Below, in pieces: positions 22,821 through 34,639 of a DNA stretch of 64,000 nucleotides (its first letter is position 1; the number at the start of each line of letters is the position of its first letter). The notes under the pieces were generated by a model. It was not told the DNA's origin. It made no database searches and was given only the letters and a program-made list of their open reading frames with translations. The translations under genes and the position numbers were made by a program. Source of the DNA: Diogma glabrata (Eukaryota; Arthropoda; Insecta; Diptera; Cylindrotomidae). The stretch spans positions 97,252,915 through 97,316,914 of the forward strand of contig OY856188.1 in NCBI GenBank assembly GCA_963693315.1, given 5' to 3'.

Positions 22821-23009
22821 AAATTAAAATTAAAATTAGTTAAAAATTACTTGCGGGCTTATAATAATAATGCTCATTTGTATTAATTAAAAAAAATTAT
22901 AAATTACGTTTATCGGCTTTTTATTATTATTGACAGTTTTTATTTTTGGGGTGACACCACAATATCCGCCCCGGGTGCCACCCATGCTAGCTACGCCACT
23001 GGTGGCTAC

Positions 23010-24209
23010 AAATATTCATCTTTCATTTTAACGAGATTTCTTTGTCCGTAAACCGTACAAATGGAACGCTTTGCCCGAAACAATAGTCTCATAGGCGTTC
23101 AATTCGCAAGGGTTAAAAAAGCGTCCACAAACACCTCAGAACGCATGTTATTGTGAGCCCTAGATTCGAAAAGATTTCTATATGCTGTTGTGACACACAT
23201 TGTAATTACTATAATACAACACTTTTTATTAAAACCAAAACCTCACTCTAAGAAAGCTGTTTTTTTAAATAATGAAAATAACTCCGAGTTGTTATTCGTC
23301 GGTTTGCAACAATTAATACCGTGTCTTCATATGCTTAAACTGGCCTCCAGAATGTGGTGCATCTTCAATATCAAAATTGCCCGCTTGAAATTTCGTAAAC
23401 CACTTTGACACTGATGTTTAAAATAATTAGACCGGTGTAAACCCAAGATACAAAACAATCGAAATGTACGAGAAGATCTTAAAATCGGATCCGGAAGATC
23501 TGAAAATCAATGCCATATGAGATATTTTCTTAAAATGCCTACGTATTTGGAGCCATTAGGTCAAGTAGTTTTGAAAATATTGTTTCCACATTTAGAAATA
23601 CACAAACACTTTTGACCTCATACCTCGGCGTCGGATCACTATTAACCTGCGAATCTGAAAATTATTTTCATTGCACATATTGGCCTAGTACACCTTGTAA
23701 CGGACATCGTGCATTCCTGATAAAGGAATTACAATGAGGAACATTTGTGCAGTTGCGTGCCTTGAGGTTAAAATGCCGACTAGTTTCAGTCTGTGAATTC
23801 GGCCATGACTCCTCAGCTGAACAGCACGCAAAATCAATCATTCAAAGGAAAATGAACTCAAATGAATAAAGAAGAAGGACTCTGCCGACACCAAAAGCCA
23901 AAGGAACCAAGACCATCACCACCACTACATCGAATATATTTTTTTTATATTAAATTATTAAATAAAATGTTTCACCAAATGATAAGTGCTATGATAAGTC
24001 TAGTACACCATAACTGTTGCAAACTCAATGCTTGCACTAATGTTAATGTTAATATAAAAGAAATACTATAATTCGATCTAAAAAGAACATATAGTTGATT
24101 GATGAATAAATGATGATCGAATCTTGTTATAACAGATTTTTGGTACTAGACTCGTACTTTGGACAACTAGGCAACTTTAATCTTAAAACATGCAAAATAA
24201 AATAAATAA
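23010..24209. other. Mostly unidentified intergenic region
   Basis: No credible gene. A segment at 23139-23240 is a dispersed repeat listed separately. The less AT-rich stretch 23410-23870 is not recognised and has no long open frame. Confidence 0.4.
23139..23240 (+). repeat. Dispersed 100-bp repeat, copy 1
   Basis: Shares ATGTTATTGTG-like, TTGTGACACA, ATTGTAATT and CATTTTATTAAAA-like strings in order with 55095-55200. It is diverged and not assigned to a family. Confidence 0.55.
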
Positions 24210-24690
24210 TACATTATAATGTTAGGACGTAAAGCTAAAGATTTTGGACGGATGTGGAGTTTGCAAATCGAGGCGCTGGCCAAGATTTGCACCCACATTA
24301 AGTCCAAAATAGCTTACGTCCGTGCATCATATACTATTTTTTATTCGCCGCAAGCAAAATATTTTAAGAAAATTGGTTTATTCTAAATTAAAATTATAAA
24401 TTTTCATAAATTTTAAAATAAAAATATGTGGAACAAGTAACCTTTGACAAAATATTTGTTATTTTTTCCGAATTATTGTGTAGCTATGACAACAAATGAT
24501 AACAACTATTTTAATTGAATAATGAAATATTGAATTTAAGAAAAATAGAAATACTTTTGCAACTAAATACAAATGCTTTTTACTTTTTTGGACGTAGCTA
24601 TGACAACAAAATAAATAGTTGAAAATTGATACTTTAAAGCTGCAAATCACAGTAATAAAGTAACACTTTAATATGCAGGCGAATAAAAAA
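24210..24690 (+). repeat. Hairpin-headed repeat, copy A
   Basis: The first 120 bases are a long imperfect palindrome: TTAGGACGTAAAGC ... ATTTTGGACGGATGTGG on one arm and CCCACATTAAGTCCAAAAT ... GCTTACGTCCGTGCATCAT on the other. After it comes a TTTTTATTCGCC segment, matched in inverted form by GGCGAATAAAAA near 24682. This gives an inner inverted-repeat pair about 340 bases apart. Copies B (25527-26010) and C (45518 onward) share both parts. Confidence 0.85.
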
Positions 24691-24869
24691 TATATTTAAT
24701 AAATAAATATGTTTTAATGATATTTATAAAATATATGATTATTTAATATTATTAAAGACTTAATTTTGCGTTATAAACTAATTTTTACGCCAATCGATGA
24801 AATTTGTATAAAAAAGTCAACACACAAACCATAAAGCAAAATTGTGATTTTGACAGCAACTATATTGTT

Positions 24870-24965
24870 CTTGTCAGATTCACAATATTGTGTTGAATTT
24901 TCACCAAATTGGTGTTACTTAATACGAAATTCACAATATTGTGTGAATTTACAATATTGTGATGA
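24870..24965. repeat. Three AATATTGT palindromes
   Basis: CACAATATTGTG occurs twice and ACAATATTGTGA once within about 75 bases. These could be short binding sites or chance in AT-rich sequence. Confidence 0.4.
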
Positions 24966-25072
24966 CATTTATGTGTTCGGGAATAGGACCCCTGGTATTG
25001 AATAACAATGTTGTACTGGCGAGAAGAGGATGACTAGTCTTCACTTGTGTCTATTGATGGTGAATTCCATAT

Positions 25073-25476
25073 GTGACTTACACGACACGAGACACCTGTT
25101 TTGTCATTTTTGATAATATTTAGGGTATAAATATAATTTTTTTATTTTTCTTTTTTAAGAAATAATATTAATAAGCATATACATATTGAGTCATGCCCTT
25201 AGTTTTTTAATTTAGGCTTTTATTTTAATAATACTAATATAATAAATCAGTTGTGACTTACACGACATCAAATCCATTGGTTTCAGAGTTATCAATGACA
25301 ACTCAAAAATCCTGTTAATTGTGTAGCTAAATACTTTATAAACTGTATTGGATCGTTTTTGAGAAATACAAACAACAACAAAAGGGCTTGAACTTAGTAA
25401 AAAACTTTTTATTTTTTACAAAAAAACAAAATGTTCGCGTGACTTACACGACATAATAATTGTGAATTACACGACA
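25073..25476 (+). repeat. Four copies of GTGACTTACACGACA
   Basis: Exact 15-base copies at 25073, 25253 and 25439, and a one-base variant (GTGAATTACACGACA) at 25462. The spacing is about 180, 186 and 23 bases. The sequence between them is AT-rich and does not repeat clearly. The function is unknown. Confidence 0.75.
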
Positions 25477-25526
25477 CTTAATAATATAATTAGATATTTA
25501 CACCATATGAAGGATTAATTAATAGT

Positions 25527-26010
25527 ACATTATGATGCTAGGACGTAAAGCTAAAGATTTTGGACGGATGTGGAGTTTGCGCTAGCCGAGATTTGCACCC
25601 ACATTAAGTCCAAAATAGCTTACGTCCGTGCATCATATACTATTTTTTATTCGCCGCAAGCAAAATATTTTAAGAAAAGTTGTTTATTCTAAATTAAAAT
25701 TATAAATTTTCATAAATTTTAAAATAAAAATATGTGGAACAAGTAACCTTTGAAAAAATATTTAATATTTTTTCCAAATTCTATGACAACAAATGATAAC
25801 AACTATTTTAATTGGATAATGAAATTTTGAATTTGCGGGTTGCTTTGATAAAAAAATTTATTTTTCATAGAATTTAAACAAATACAAATGCTTTTTACTT
25901 TTTTGGACGTAGCTATGACGACAAAATAAATAGTTGAAAAGTGATACTTTAAAGCCGCAAATCACGGTAATAAAGTAACACTTTAATATATAGGCGAATA
26001 AAAATTATAT
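25527..26010 (+). repeat. Hairpin-headed repeat, copy B
   Basis: Close copy of 24210-24690 in the same orientation, including the palindromic head (TATGATGCTAGGACGTAA ... TTACGTCCGTGCATCATA), the ATTCGCCGCAAGC segment and the GGCGAATAAAAA tail. It has small deletions at the loop of the hairpin. Confidence 0.85.
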
Positions 26011-26678
26011 TAATAGAAATAATAATATTCCAAAATAAGTTAGGGTTATACGAACTAAAATTAATTTAAATTTTGAAATTCGTATAATCCTCTGTCAGCC
26101 GGAAATGTAGCCCTTAAACCTCGACTGTATTTGTATTGTGGTTCGGGCAACTTTAGTTTTATATTTTTAATGTCAACTATTGGGTCGGAATCGAGTTTCT
26201 TGGGGTAAAAAAAATGTTGCCTGTCTTTATGATATTTTAGGAAGTGAGCACATGAGCACTTTGTGAGCCAACTTTAGAAAACTTAAATATTTTCGATTTG
26301 TTTTTTCAAAAATAAAAAATTCATGATATCAACTTTCAAAAAAAATAACTATATGATGGAAAATAACAATTTTAAAATTTCACTTTGTTGTATACTTTTG
26401 CATGGAATTCACCTGATACATAATATCAGGTTGTTGCAGATCAAATATTATTTTTTTACAAAATTTGAAATAAGTGATTCTTGAATTACTTGAACATTGC
26501 TGATACAGATCAAAAGGTAATAATTTTTTTTCATATTTAGTCAAACCATTTATCATAATCGTTTTATAACTTGTAGGTGAATACATAATTTTTCTTTTAA
26601 GCCTTGGTGTACCATATATTAGCGTAGGCGGTGCTCAAGTGTCCCTGACCTGTATCAATTTGACCAATTCTATCAATT
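26011..26678. other. Gene-free AT-rich spacer
   Basis: No gene or repeat recognised. Confidence 0.35.
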
Positions 26679-28084
26679 ACTTCGGTCTGAAAGACCTAAG
26701 TATTGCATTCATGAGCTAAAAGTGAAATTCTTCCCCCACTTTTTTGGCATTTCTCGACGTTTTAGGACCTACTAATTCTAAAAAAGCAAAAAAAAATGTA
26801 TGTCTGTCTGCCGGCCGTCATTACCTACGAAATCTAGAAAACCAATAAAAATAGGTATACTCAAAGGACAGGTCCGAAAGGACGCTGTTTTCGATAACTG
26901 TACCGGAAGTGTGTCGAAAAATCATTAGGTGTGTCAAAAATAGCAAATTTTCATATTTTTGAAAAAATTGCTTAAAAAACGTTCATTTTAAGTGATTACG
27001 AGTAGAAACATTGAATTTGGAGAAATCTTGATGGTAAAGATGAGCATGTGAGATCAAAAACTAGATTATTGCATTAGAAGTTTGTCAAAAAAATGTTGTC
27101 AAGAGTGCCAAAAGAAAGATTTTTATTTATTTTTTTACCCAACTTTTTGGAAAAAAATAAAATTAATTATTGGTATGACATGAAATTTTATTATCATTAT
27201 AAGAATTACGGCATTATAAGTTTATCAAAAAAATGTTGTCAAGTGTGTCAAAAATGATTTCATTTATTTTTTTAGCCATTTTTTTAGAAAAAAAAAATTT
27301 AGTTGTTTTTATGACGCAAATGTAATTGAACATGAAATTGGGCATGGAAATTTTTGAATTTGTTAAAGTTTTTAAAATATTTTCGGAATTTTGAAAAAAG
27401 TTTGTATTTTTGATTTTGTAATAATTTTTGCAATATGGGTAGAATTTTGCAACAAGTTTTTATTAATGATTCTGTAATAATTTTTGCAATATTTTTAAAA
27501 TTTTGAAAAAAAATTGAATTTTTGAATTTTATATTTATTTATAGAATTTTGAAAAAAAGTTTCAATTTTTGATTTTGTAAGAATTTTTGAAATATTTTTA
27601 GAATTTTGAAAAATTTTAAATTTTTGATTTTATTATAATTTTTGGAATTTTGAAAAAAGTTTCAATTTTTGATTTTGTAATAATTTTTGGAATATTTTTA
27701 GAATTGTGAAAAAAGTTTGGTTTTTTTTAATTTTTACAATATTTTTGGAATTTTGAAAGAAATATGCATTTGTGATTTTGTAATAGTTTCTCGAAACTCT
27801 AAATGGAGTGGTTTTTGAGTAGTTTGCTGAGTGTATCATCTTTTCACTAAATTTATGATATGTTATAATTTTCCGGCAACGTATTGATGTTTCGTATTAG
27901 TTCTGTAATAAATTTCTAAACAGTACTTGTACTTTAACAAAGAGTTATGTTATTGGGCAGCGATGTCCCAAAACTAAAAACCATGTCCTCATAAAAGTTT
28001 TTTGCCGAAAACTAAATCAAAATCCTTAACCCAGACCGAAGTCTTGATATTTCAGAGCTTGAGATTTCAGCCCCTCCATATTTT
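26679..28084 (+). repeat. ACTTCGGTCTG family, copy 1
   Basis: Begins ACTTCGGTCTGAAAGACC, which folds into a small hairpin (GGTCT/AGACC). It then carries the family core (CTCGACGTTTTAGG, TGTCTGTCTGCCGG, GTACCGGAAGTGTGT, AAGTGTGTCAAAA), a long degenerate array of GAATTTTTGATTTTGTAA / AATTTTTGGAATATTTTTAG units, and ends CAGACCGAAGTCTTGATATTTCAG followed by a CCTCCATATTTT tail. The first and last ACTTCGGTCTG / CAGACCGAAGT are inverted. There is no coding sequence, so it is presumed a non-autonomous transposon. Confidence 0.8.
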
Positions 28085-28120
28085 ATTGACTTTCGACTAT
28101 TTTTCATAACAATGATCAGC

Positions 28121-28199
28121 AGCTGAATTCCGTAACTGTAAAGCGGTGAAGTGATAACATTTTTATCGCTGCACCGTTTTACAGTTACCGAATTCAGCT
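28121..28199. repeat. 79-bp hairpin with 35-37 bp arms
   Basis: Left arm 28121-28157 and right arm 28165-28199 pair with about four mismatches around a loop of a few bases (AGCTGAATTC ... GAATTCAGCT). It is a very short MITE or a hairpin-forming locus. It lies just past the end of ACTTCGG copy 1. Confidence 0.8.
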
Positions 28200-29600
28200 A
28201 CAGGTTATACAATGATTTTCTAAGTTTTTAGCGTTTTAGATTTTGATTATTTAGCAAACCGATGTGTTGATTGTTGGTTCTTTTGAAACAAATAATAAAT
28301 AAAATAATATCAAAGTGAAGCGATACATGAAATACAGAATTATTGTGGTTTTTATAAAATTCTAAGTACAAAAATCTAAAACAGACACAGACAGGAATCA
28401 ATAAAATAATATTGTTACTTCGGTCTGAAAGACCTAAGTATTACAATCTCGAGCCAAAAGTGGAAATCTTATCCTCACTTTTTTGCCATTTCTCGATGTT
28501 TTAGGTCGGTCATAACGATTCTAAAAAACAAAAAACAAATTTCGTCTGCCTTTCGGTTGGCCGTCACAACCTACAGAAACAAGAAAACTACTGGAGCAAT
28601 TTCAAAATATTTTTGTTTAAAACTAGATTTTGTTAGTGGCAAAAGCCCATCGTACTTTCGGCTTCGATAATTGTACCGGAAGTGTGTTTAAAAAATCATC
28701 AAGTGTGTCAAAAATAGCAAATTTTCATATTTTTGGTTTAATAAAAAACATTTATTTTTAGTGATAATGAGAAGTAACTTTGAATCTGGAGAAATCTCTA
28801 TGATCAGCATCTATATGTGAGACCATGACCTTAATAATTGTGTCAAAATTGAAAATAATGATTTTCATTTATTTTTTAACCAATTTTTTTCAAAAACATA
28901 AAATTAATTTGTTGTATGACATGAAATGTAATTGAACATGAAATTTGACATGGAATGGAATATGGATCTATTCAGTTTCAACTCCTCCCAACTTATAGAA
29001 ACAGTTGGAAAATATCAAGTTGCTGCGGATTAAATGTCGTTTTCTAACAAAAATTGTAATTATCAGGAAGACATTTTTCAAGTAATTTTTTGTGCTACTC
29101 CAGATTTCACGACTGAACAGATGGAAAATAAGTTTGAATTTTTGATTTTGTAATAATTTTTGCAATATTTTTCGAATTTCGAAAAAAGTTTCAATATTTA
29201 ATTTTGTAATAATTTTTGGAATGTTTTTGGAGTTTTTAAAAAAAATTTGGATTTCTGATTAATTTTTTGAAATCAATTCAGACCGTTTTTTTTTTTGAAA
29301 AAAATAAATTAATTTTTTGTTATAAGTTTTGCTGTTCAATGTATACACCTTTGGTACATACACATACATTTTTTTGTATGACGTGAAATGTAATTGAACA
29401 TAAAATTGGTAGATAATGGGCTAGATTTGTATTCAAAAAGTTGAAATTGCTGTTAATTGCATTTAGCAATGGAGTGGCTTTTGAGTAGATTTCTGAGTGT
29501 ATCATCTTATCACTAAATTATGTTAATTTATGATCTGTTATAATTTTCCGTCAATGTATTGATGTTTCGTGTTAGTTTTGTAATAAACTTCTAAACAGAG

Positions 29601-30407
29601 CAGCACCGTGCTGTAATTTTTGGAGCCCTGTGCACTGTGCAGACACTATATTCTTAAGTTCATCTCGCTCAAGATTAATTTTTTTAATCTGGTATTTCAC
29701 GGCTTTTATACTTTTAATGCGATATTTCCATCCAGTATCGATGGGCGTCTTCAGATTTATTTTGAAATATTTTACTTGAAACCCCTCGCTTTGTTGATGC
29801 AGCAAAAATCTTACATACATTATTTAATTTAGAGAAATAATTCTGACTTTTAATAGTATTTTTAACACAAGCCGTTGTCCAATCGAGTGCATTGCTGAGT
29901 GAATTGACAATTGCTCTAATATTTAGTAAATCATCAAAAATAGAACCAAACAACAGAAACAGTAATTTTTTGACATTTCAAAAATACATAACCAAAATCG
30001 AAAATTTAGACAAACAAATATGTATCGATATAATTTTTTATTACTTCTAACATTTGACCACAAACCGTAAATAACAAAATATGCATTTGTTGAACTGATG
30101 AACCTATTTTTTCAATTACTTTGTGCAATTCAATATAGATCTATACGTATTGTAGTATCTTAATTTACGTTCAGTGTGGACTGAATATTACCATTGGAAC
30201 ATCTAAATTACATAATACATTCACTCGATTGGCAAGCGTTATTATCTCCTATCAACGAATATATGTTGTGTCACCTACAATTCGATTGTTACGCCAGCTT
30301 ATTTTACTACATGAAAAGTTTTTCTAATGTATTTAATATTTGGGATCCCCAAAAAATAGGGGACCGAGTGCGATTGCACTTGTTGCACTTGCGATAGCAT
30401 AGTGCTG
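29601..30407 (-). mobile_element. Small hAT-like insertion
   Basis: The ends CAGCACCGTGCT (29601-29612) and AGCATAGTGCTG (30396-30407) are inverted with two mismatches, and a hAT transposase fragment lies inside on the minus strand. It interrupts a repeat whose other copies are continuous here. A matching 8-base target duplication is not evident, so an end may be off or decayed. Confidence 0.5.
29620..29955 (-). pseudogene. hAT transposase fragment
   Basis: On the minus strand two overlapping frames encode LDWTTACVKNTIKSQNYFSK and FAASTKR (around 29800-29890), then TPIDTGWKYRIKSIKAVKYQ (around 29680-29745). The order (A)STKR then DTRWxxRxxxxKAVxYQ is that of the middle domain of ZMYM1-like hAT transposases; here the usual Arg before Trp reads Gly. 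A frameshift near 29770 and the lack of N- and C-terminal parts make it a dead fragment of about 110 codons. Confidence 0.65.
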
Positions 30408-30497
30408 ATAATCTCCGTTATCTGAAAACTATATAAAAACCCTTAACACAGACCGAAGTCTTGATATCTCAAAGCCTTGATATTTCCTTCATATTTT

Positions 30498-31111
30498 TAA
30501 ATTAAATTAGTTAGATTATTAAAAAAAATCAAAAATCTTTAGTTTTAATAAAAAACAAAAGTGGGTGGATTATAACCAGTTAAAAAAGATTTCTAGCAAA
30601 GGGAATGAAAATTTTGATTTATACTACAAAATTCAGCCACTTTTGATTATTTTTAAAAATGGTCTAGAACAATTTTGAATTTTCTTACTACTCTGTCGTG
30701 TTCTTATACATTTTATTCTTTTTAATCATTGAATATTTTAGCATCAATTTACTTCTTGATTTTTATATAAAGTTTTTAACGGACTTAAAAGATTTTATTT
30801 TAAAGGATTTTGTTTTATACTTTCTTAAACTATTTTCTACTGTCAATAACGTTTTTTTTAATAACAGAATAATTATTACCTTTTTAGATTTTGCTTTTTA
30901 TATGCATTATTTATTGTTTAATTCCATTTTTCGATATGGAAATAACAGCTGGAATGGTTTTACTGCTGAAAATATTTGTACACAATTCACATTTACATTC
31001 TCAAATATCATTGAATTAGTTGGGACTATGTAGACCCGTTATACCTATAAACATCGCCGTAAATATATTTATTTGTTTTTTTGTTCCATATCTTTTCTGT
31101 TTTAATGATTC
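30498..31111. other. Gene-free AT-rich spacer
   Basis: The hydrophobic open frame 30698-31033 reflects T-rich composition and is not supported as a gene. Confidence 0.4.
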
Positions 31112-32296
31112 ACTTCGGTTTGAAAACCCTTGTATTTTATTCTTGATTAAAAAGTTCTTACCCCTACTTTTTTGGAATTTCTCGACGTTTTAGGATCTAC
31201 TGATTCTGAAAAGCAAAAAAAAATGCATGTCTGTCTGCCGGCTGTCACAACCGTTGTTAAAGAAAAAACCGCTGGAGCGATTAAAAAAATTTTTGTTTCT
31301 AAAAATAGATTAACTTAATGGGACGAGCTGAAAGGACGATGTGTAAGATAACTGTACCGTAAGTATGTGAAAAAATTCGTCAAGTGTGTCAAAACACGAA
31401 AACTTGCATATTTTTTCCTTAAAAAACTTTAATTTTAAGTCATAACGAGTAGTAACATTGAATGTGGAGATATTTTAATGATCGGAATTGGTATGTATGA
31501 CCTATATTACTATATTATAAGTGTGTCTGAAAAATACCGTAAGTGTGTCAAAAAAATGATTTTCATTTATTTTCTTAAGTTTCTTTTAGAAAAACATAAA
31601 ATTAATTATTTTTATGACATGAAATGTAATTGAATATGAAAATGGACATGGAATATGGTTCTATACAGTTTCAACTCCTCCCAACATATAGGAACAGTTG
31701 AAAAATATCAAGTTGCTGCAGATTTAATGTCGTTTTTTATCAAAAAGAGTAATTTTTGTGCTATTCTAGATGCCACGACTTCTGAGTTCTGAATAACAGG
31801 AGCAGTTGGAAAATAAGTTTGATTTTTCGATTTTGTTATATTTTTTGCACTATTTTTAGAATTTCGAAAAGAGTTTCAATTTTTGATTTTGTAATAGTTT
31901 TTGGAATATTTTTAGAATTTTGAAAAACTTTAAATTTCTGACAATTTTTAATATTTTTATAAGTCTTGGAATATAATTTCATTATAAGTTTGGGAATATT
32001 TTGTTATAATTTTACAAAATTTTTAGAATTTTGGAAAAAAATTGAAGTTTTGATTTTATTATAATTTTTGCATTATTTTAAGAATTGTGAAAAAAGTTTG
32101 AATTTTTGATTTTGTAATAATTTTTTTTTTTACTTGTACTCTTATAAAGAATTCATTGTTTTATATACATCGCTGCCCAAAACTAAAAACAATGTCCTCA
32201 TAAAAGTCTTTTACCGAAAACTATATAAAAATCCTTAACCCAAGCCGAAGTCTTGATATCTCAAAGCTTTGAGATTTCAGCCCCCTAATATTTTTT
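31112..32296 (+). repeat. ACTTCGGTCTG family, copy 3
   Basis: Begins ACTTCGGTTTGAAAACCC, carries the CTCGACGTTTTAGG and TGTCTGTCTGCCGG core, a shorter degenerate array, and ends CAAGCCGAAGTCTTGATATCTC with the usual tail. It is more diverged at the 5' hairpin than copies 1 and 2. Confidence 0.75.
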
Positions 32297-34090
32297 GTAT
32301 TGAAATGATAAACGGTAACGTGAACAAAAAAATAATCGTTAAAACTGGTAAAGCAGAAAACAACTTCGCTTGGGGTTAAAAGAATGACGAATGTATATGG
32401 CGGCAAAGAATCAAAGAAAAAACTTCAGTGTTTATCAATTTTTGGGCAAAAAACCAAAACGCTAACTCCAGATTTCGGAAGTCAAAATCAAAACACTTTT
32501 TCTGAAATTTAATATTTTATATCATTTAAATTTTAAACCATTACTTACAATCAACACAGAACCATTTAAAAGCTTAATTTCAAAATAAGGCAAGAAATAT
32601 GATTCATTAAAGTTATATGAATACAAAATTTCAAGGCAGAATAGCTGTCACAGCTTTTATTTGTTTTGCATAAATATTGAAATTCATCAATTATGCACAA
32701 GAAATTGAGACGAATTTAAGACATATGCATATTTCAATAAACATTTTTTTTTAGTTGTTGATATAATAATTAATTATGTGTCGACACAAAAGACACAAAC
32801 GTATCAAAATATTTTGAGCTGTTGACGAAATTGTTTTGAAATTATTAAGAGAAACAACTTTATCACATTTCTTGAAAATATTTAATTTTATTGAATTACG
32901 TCTGAAGTAGGTGGTTGTTTTCATTCTTGCTATAAGCTACATGTGGAGATGTTTTTCCAACAATATAATTATTATTTCATATAACCTAAGATAAAATAAT
33001 CATTCCAACAATAACAGTTTGAATATTGTAGGTGTGTATCCATGATGTGCATCATACGTTTTCTCTGAAACTCAAATAAAATTTACATAAACTAACTCTT
33101 AAAGATGTCAAATTTTGTTTTTTTTTGTTATTCTAATTTACTATTTTCTTAGGAAATATTATTTTATTCTTAATTTTTGGAGAAACGTTATACAAAAGAA
33201 TATCAAGTTTCTTCAATGATCAATTTTGTTCTTGGAAATTAAAAATGAAAGTGGAGGTTAACATCACTTTTATTTTGTATAGTGACTTGATTGAGGAACT
33301 GGTGTTTTGAGGAATAATCGTCAAAAGATTGTCATTAGCTGTTCCAGTTTTAAATTAGGCAAGCATCGCAACACTACGGCGTAAAGGATATGTGGCGATA
33401 ACTTCTGTTCAACAATGATAAATAGTTCAGTAAGTTATTTATAATAATAATTCCAACAAATAAACATAACAAGAATTTTCATACGCCCGCTTTGCGTTAG
33501 ATATATTTTATCTTCTTATTATTGTGAATCAGCCTAACATAAAATAGAATTCCAGCTGAAAAAGAAAAAAAAGTTGCCTGCATTGAAAAATGTTAATAAC
33601 TTCAGATTGGTAAAAACAAGGAAGCACTCTTCTGGACTACTCATAGCTACCTGCAAAAATCCTACCTAGCTGGACATGTATACTACTCAGTTCCTTATAT
33701 AAAGTTTTAAACTACTTTGAGTAAAAGTAACATATTTCTTGAGTGTTTTGCTTGAATTTTTTATTCCTAATCAGGGTAATCCTAACGTCCTTTATAACAC
33801 CGATTTAATGACTCACTTCTGGAACTAAAATTTAATTGATTGATTTATAGTAGTTTATTGTCTACTATCTACTTTCGTATATTTTTAGTAGTTAGTCTCA
33901 ATTGATTTTATTAAATATAAAGTTCACCGATATTTAATTTAAACTTGAATTAACTTAACTTTTGTTAATCAAACCTTTTTTAGATGAAATAAAACAATGC
34001 ACTTTAATGTTATAAAAAATTTATTATCGTTATTATCGTTGGTTTACACAATAATAATAATAATTACCTAATATTAATAATAATAATTAC
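32297..34090. other. Gene-free AT-rich region
   Basis: No gene, repeat or transposon boundary recognised. Confidence 0.4.
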
Positions 34091-34267
34091 CTGATGAACA
34101 AGTGGGACTTATATGCCTCACCTTTATGTATGTGTGGAGTTATTCAAACAACGAACCATATAGTGAATGAATGCCCTTTACTCAAATTCAATAGTGGTAT
34201 AAACAAGTTAAATGAGGTTCCTGTAGAAGGCATTAATTATTTGAGAGATTTGGTTGTGGACTTGTGA
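34091..34267 (+). pseudogene. Non-LTR retrotransposon, C-terminal 58 codons
   Basis: A short frame ending at TGA 34265-34267 encodes WDLYASPLCMCGVIQTTNHI followed by VNECPLLKF. This has the CxCG ... HIVNxCP pattern of the C-terminal zinc-knuckle-like domain of insect non-LTR reverse transcriptases. Upstream sequence is non-coding, so the copy is strongly 5'-truncated, as is usual for LINEs. About 50 bases after the stop lies TAAATAAATAAA, a plausible LINE 3' tail. It is a dead insertion of under 300 bases. Confidence 0.75.
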
Positions 34268-34639
34268 TTTTGTAAAAATTTTTTGTTTCTTTCTTTATAT
34301 TATACGATTAAATAAATAAACAATATAATGTCTAAAAATCAACTGACTAACAAAATAATTGTTACTAAGTATTTAATGTTTTTTTTTTTTGGTAAATTAA
34401 TTATAACAAACCAGCTGATGAGCTTTATACAGCGAGTAAGAAAAAATTTAATAAGTTTACATTAGAATGCAATATTTAAAAATATGCTTTTTTAATATGT
34501 TTATTTTTAATTTTTTAATTTATTAATAATAATATAAACTTCCTTATAGTAACAATTTGAATTTGATTTTTATTTTAATAAATATCGATTTTGACTTACG
34601 TCATCCTCAGTTCTTAAATTATTATTTCAATTTTTGCTT

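Larger units (their letters stand above)
17951..23001 (+). mobile_element. 5.05-kb hAT transposon, 8-bp target duplication GTGGCTAC
   Basis: The left end CAGAGGCGTAGCTAG and the right end CTAGCTACGCCACTG are inverted repeats, and perfect 8-base duplications GTGGCTAC flank them (17943-17950, 23002-23009). Both ends carry GGGTGNCACC-type motifs close to the terminus. Inside, from left to right, are a 13-copy 77-bp array, a Penelope-like fragment on the minus strand, a broken hAT transposase gene on the plus strand, and a TA-flanked MITE within that gene. It is no longer autonomous. The intact target duplication argues for a fairly recent insertion as a unit, whereas the coding part is badly decayed, so it was probably mobilised in trans. 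Confidence 0.93.
28417..30497 (+). repeat. ACTTCGGTCTG family, copy 2 (with insertion)
   Basis: Starts ACTTCGGTCTGAAAGACC and ends CAGACCGAAGTCTTGATAT plus tail, like copy 1, but is interrupted at 29601-30407 by a hAT-like insertion. The AT-rich degenerate array is shorter. Confidence 0.8.

Noticed and set aside
24870..24965. AATATT palindromes as a regulatory array
   Set aside because: Short palindromes are expected in very AT-rich DNA; kept only as a low-confidence repeat.
30698..31033. Hydrophobic 111-residue frame resembling a membrane protein
   Set aside because: Phe/Leu/Ile content follows from T-rich DNA; no conserved motif, no context.
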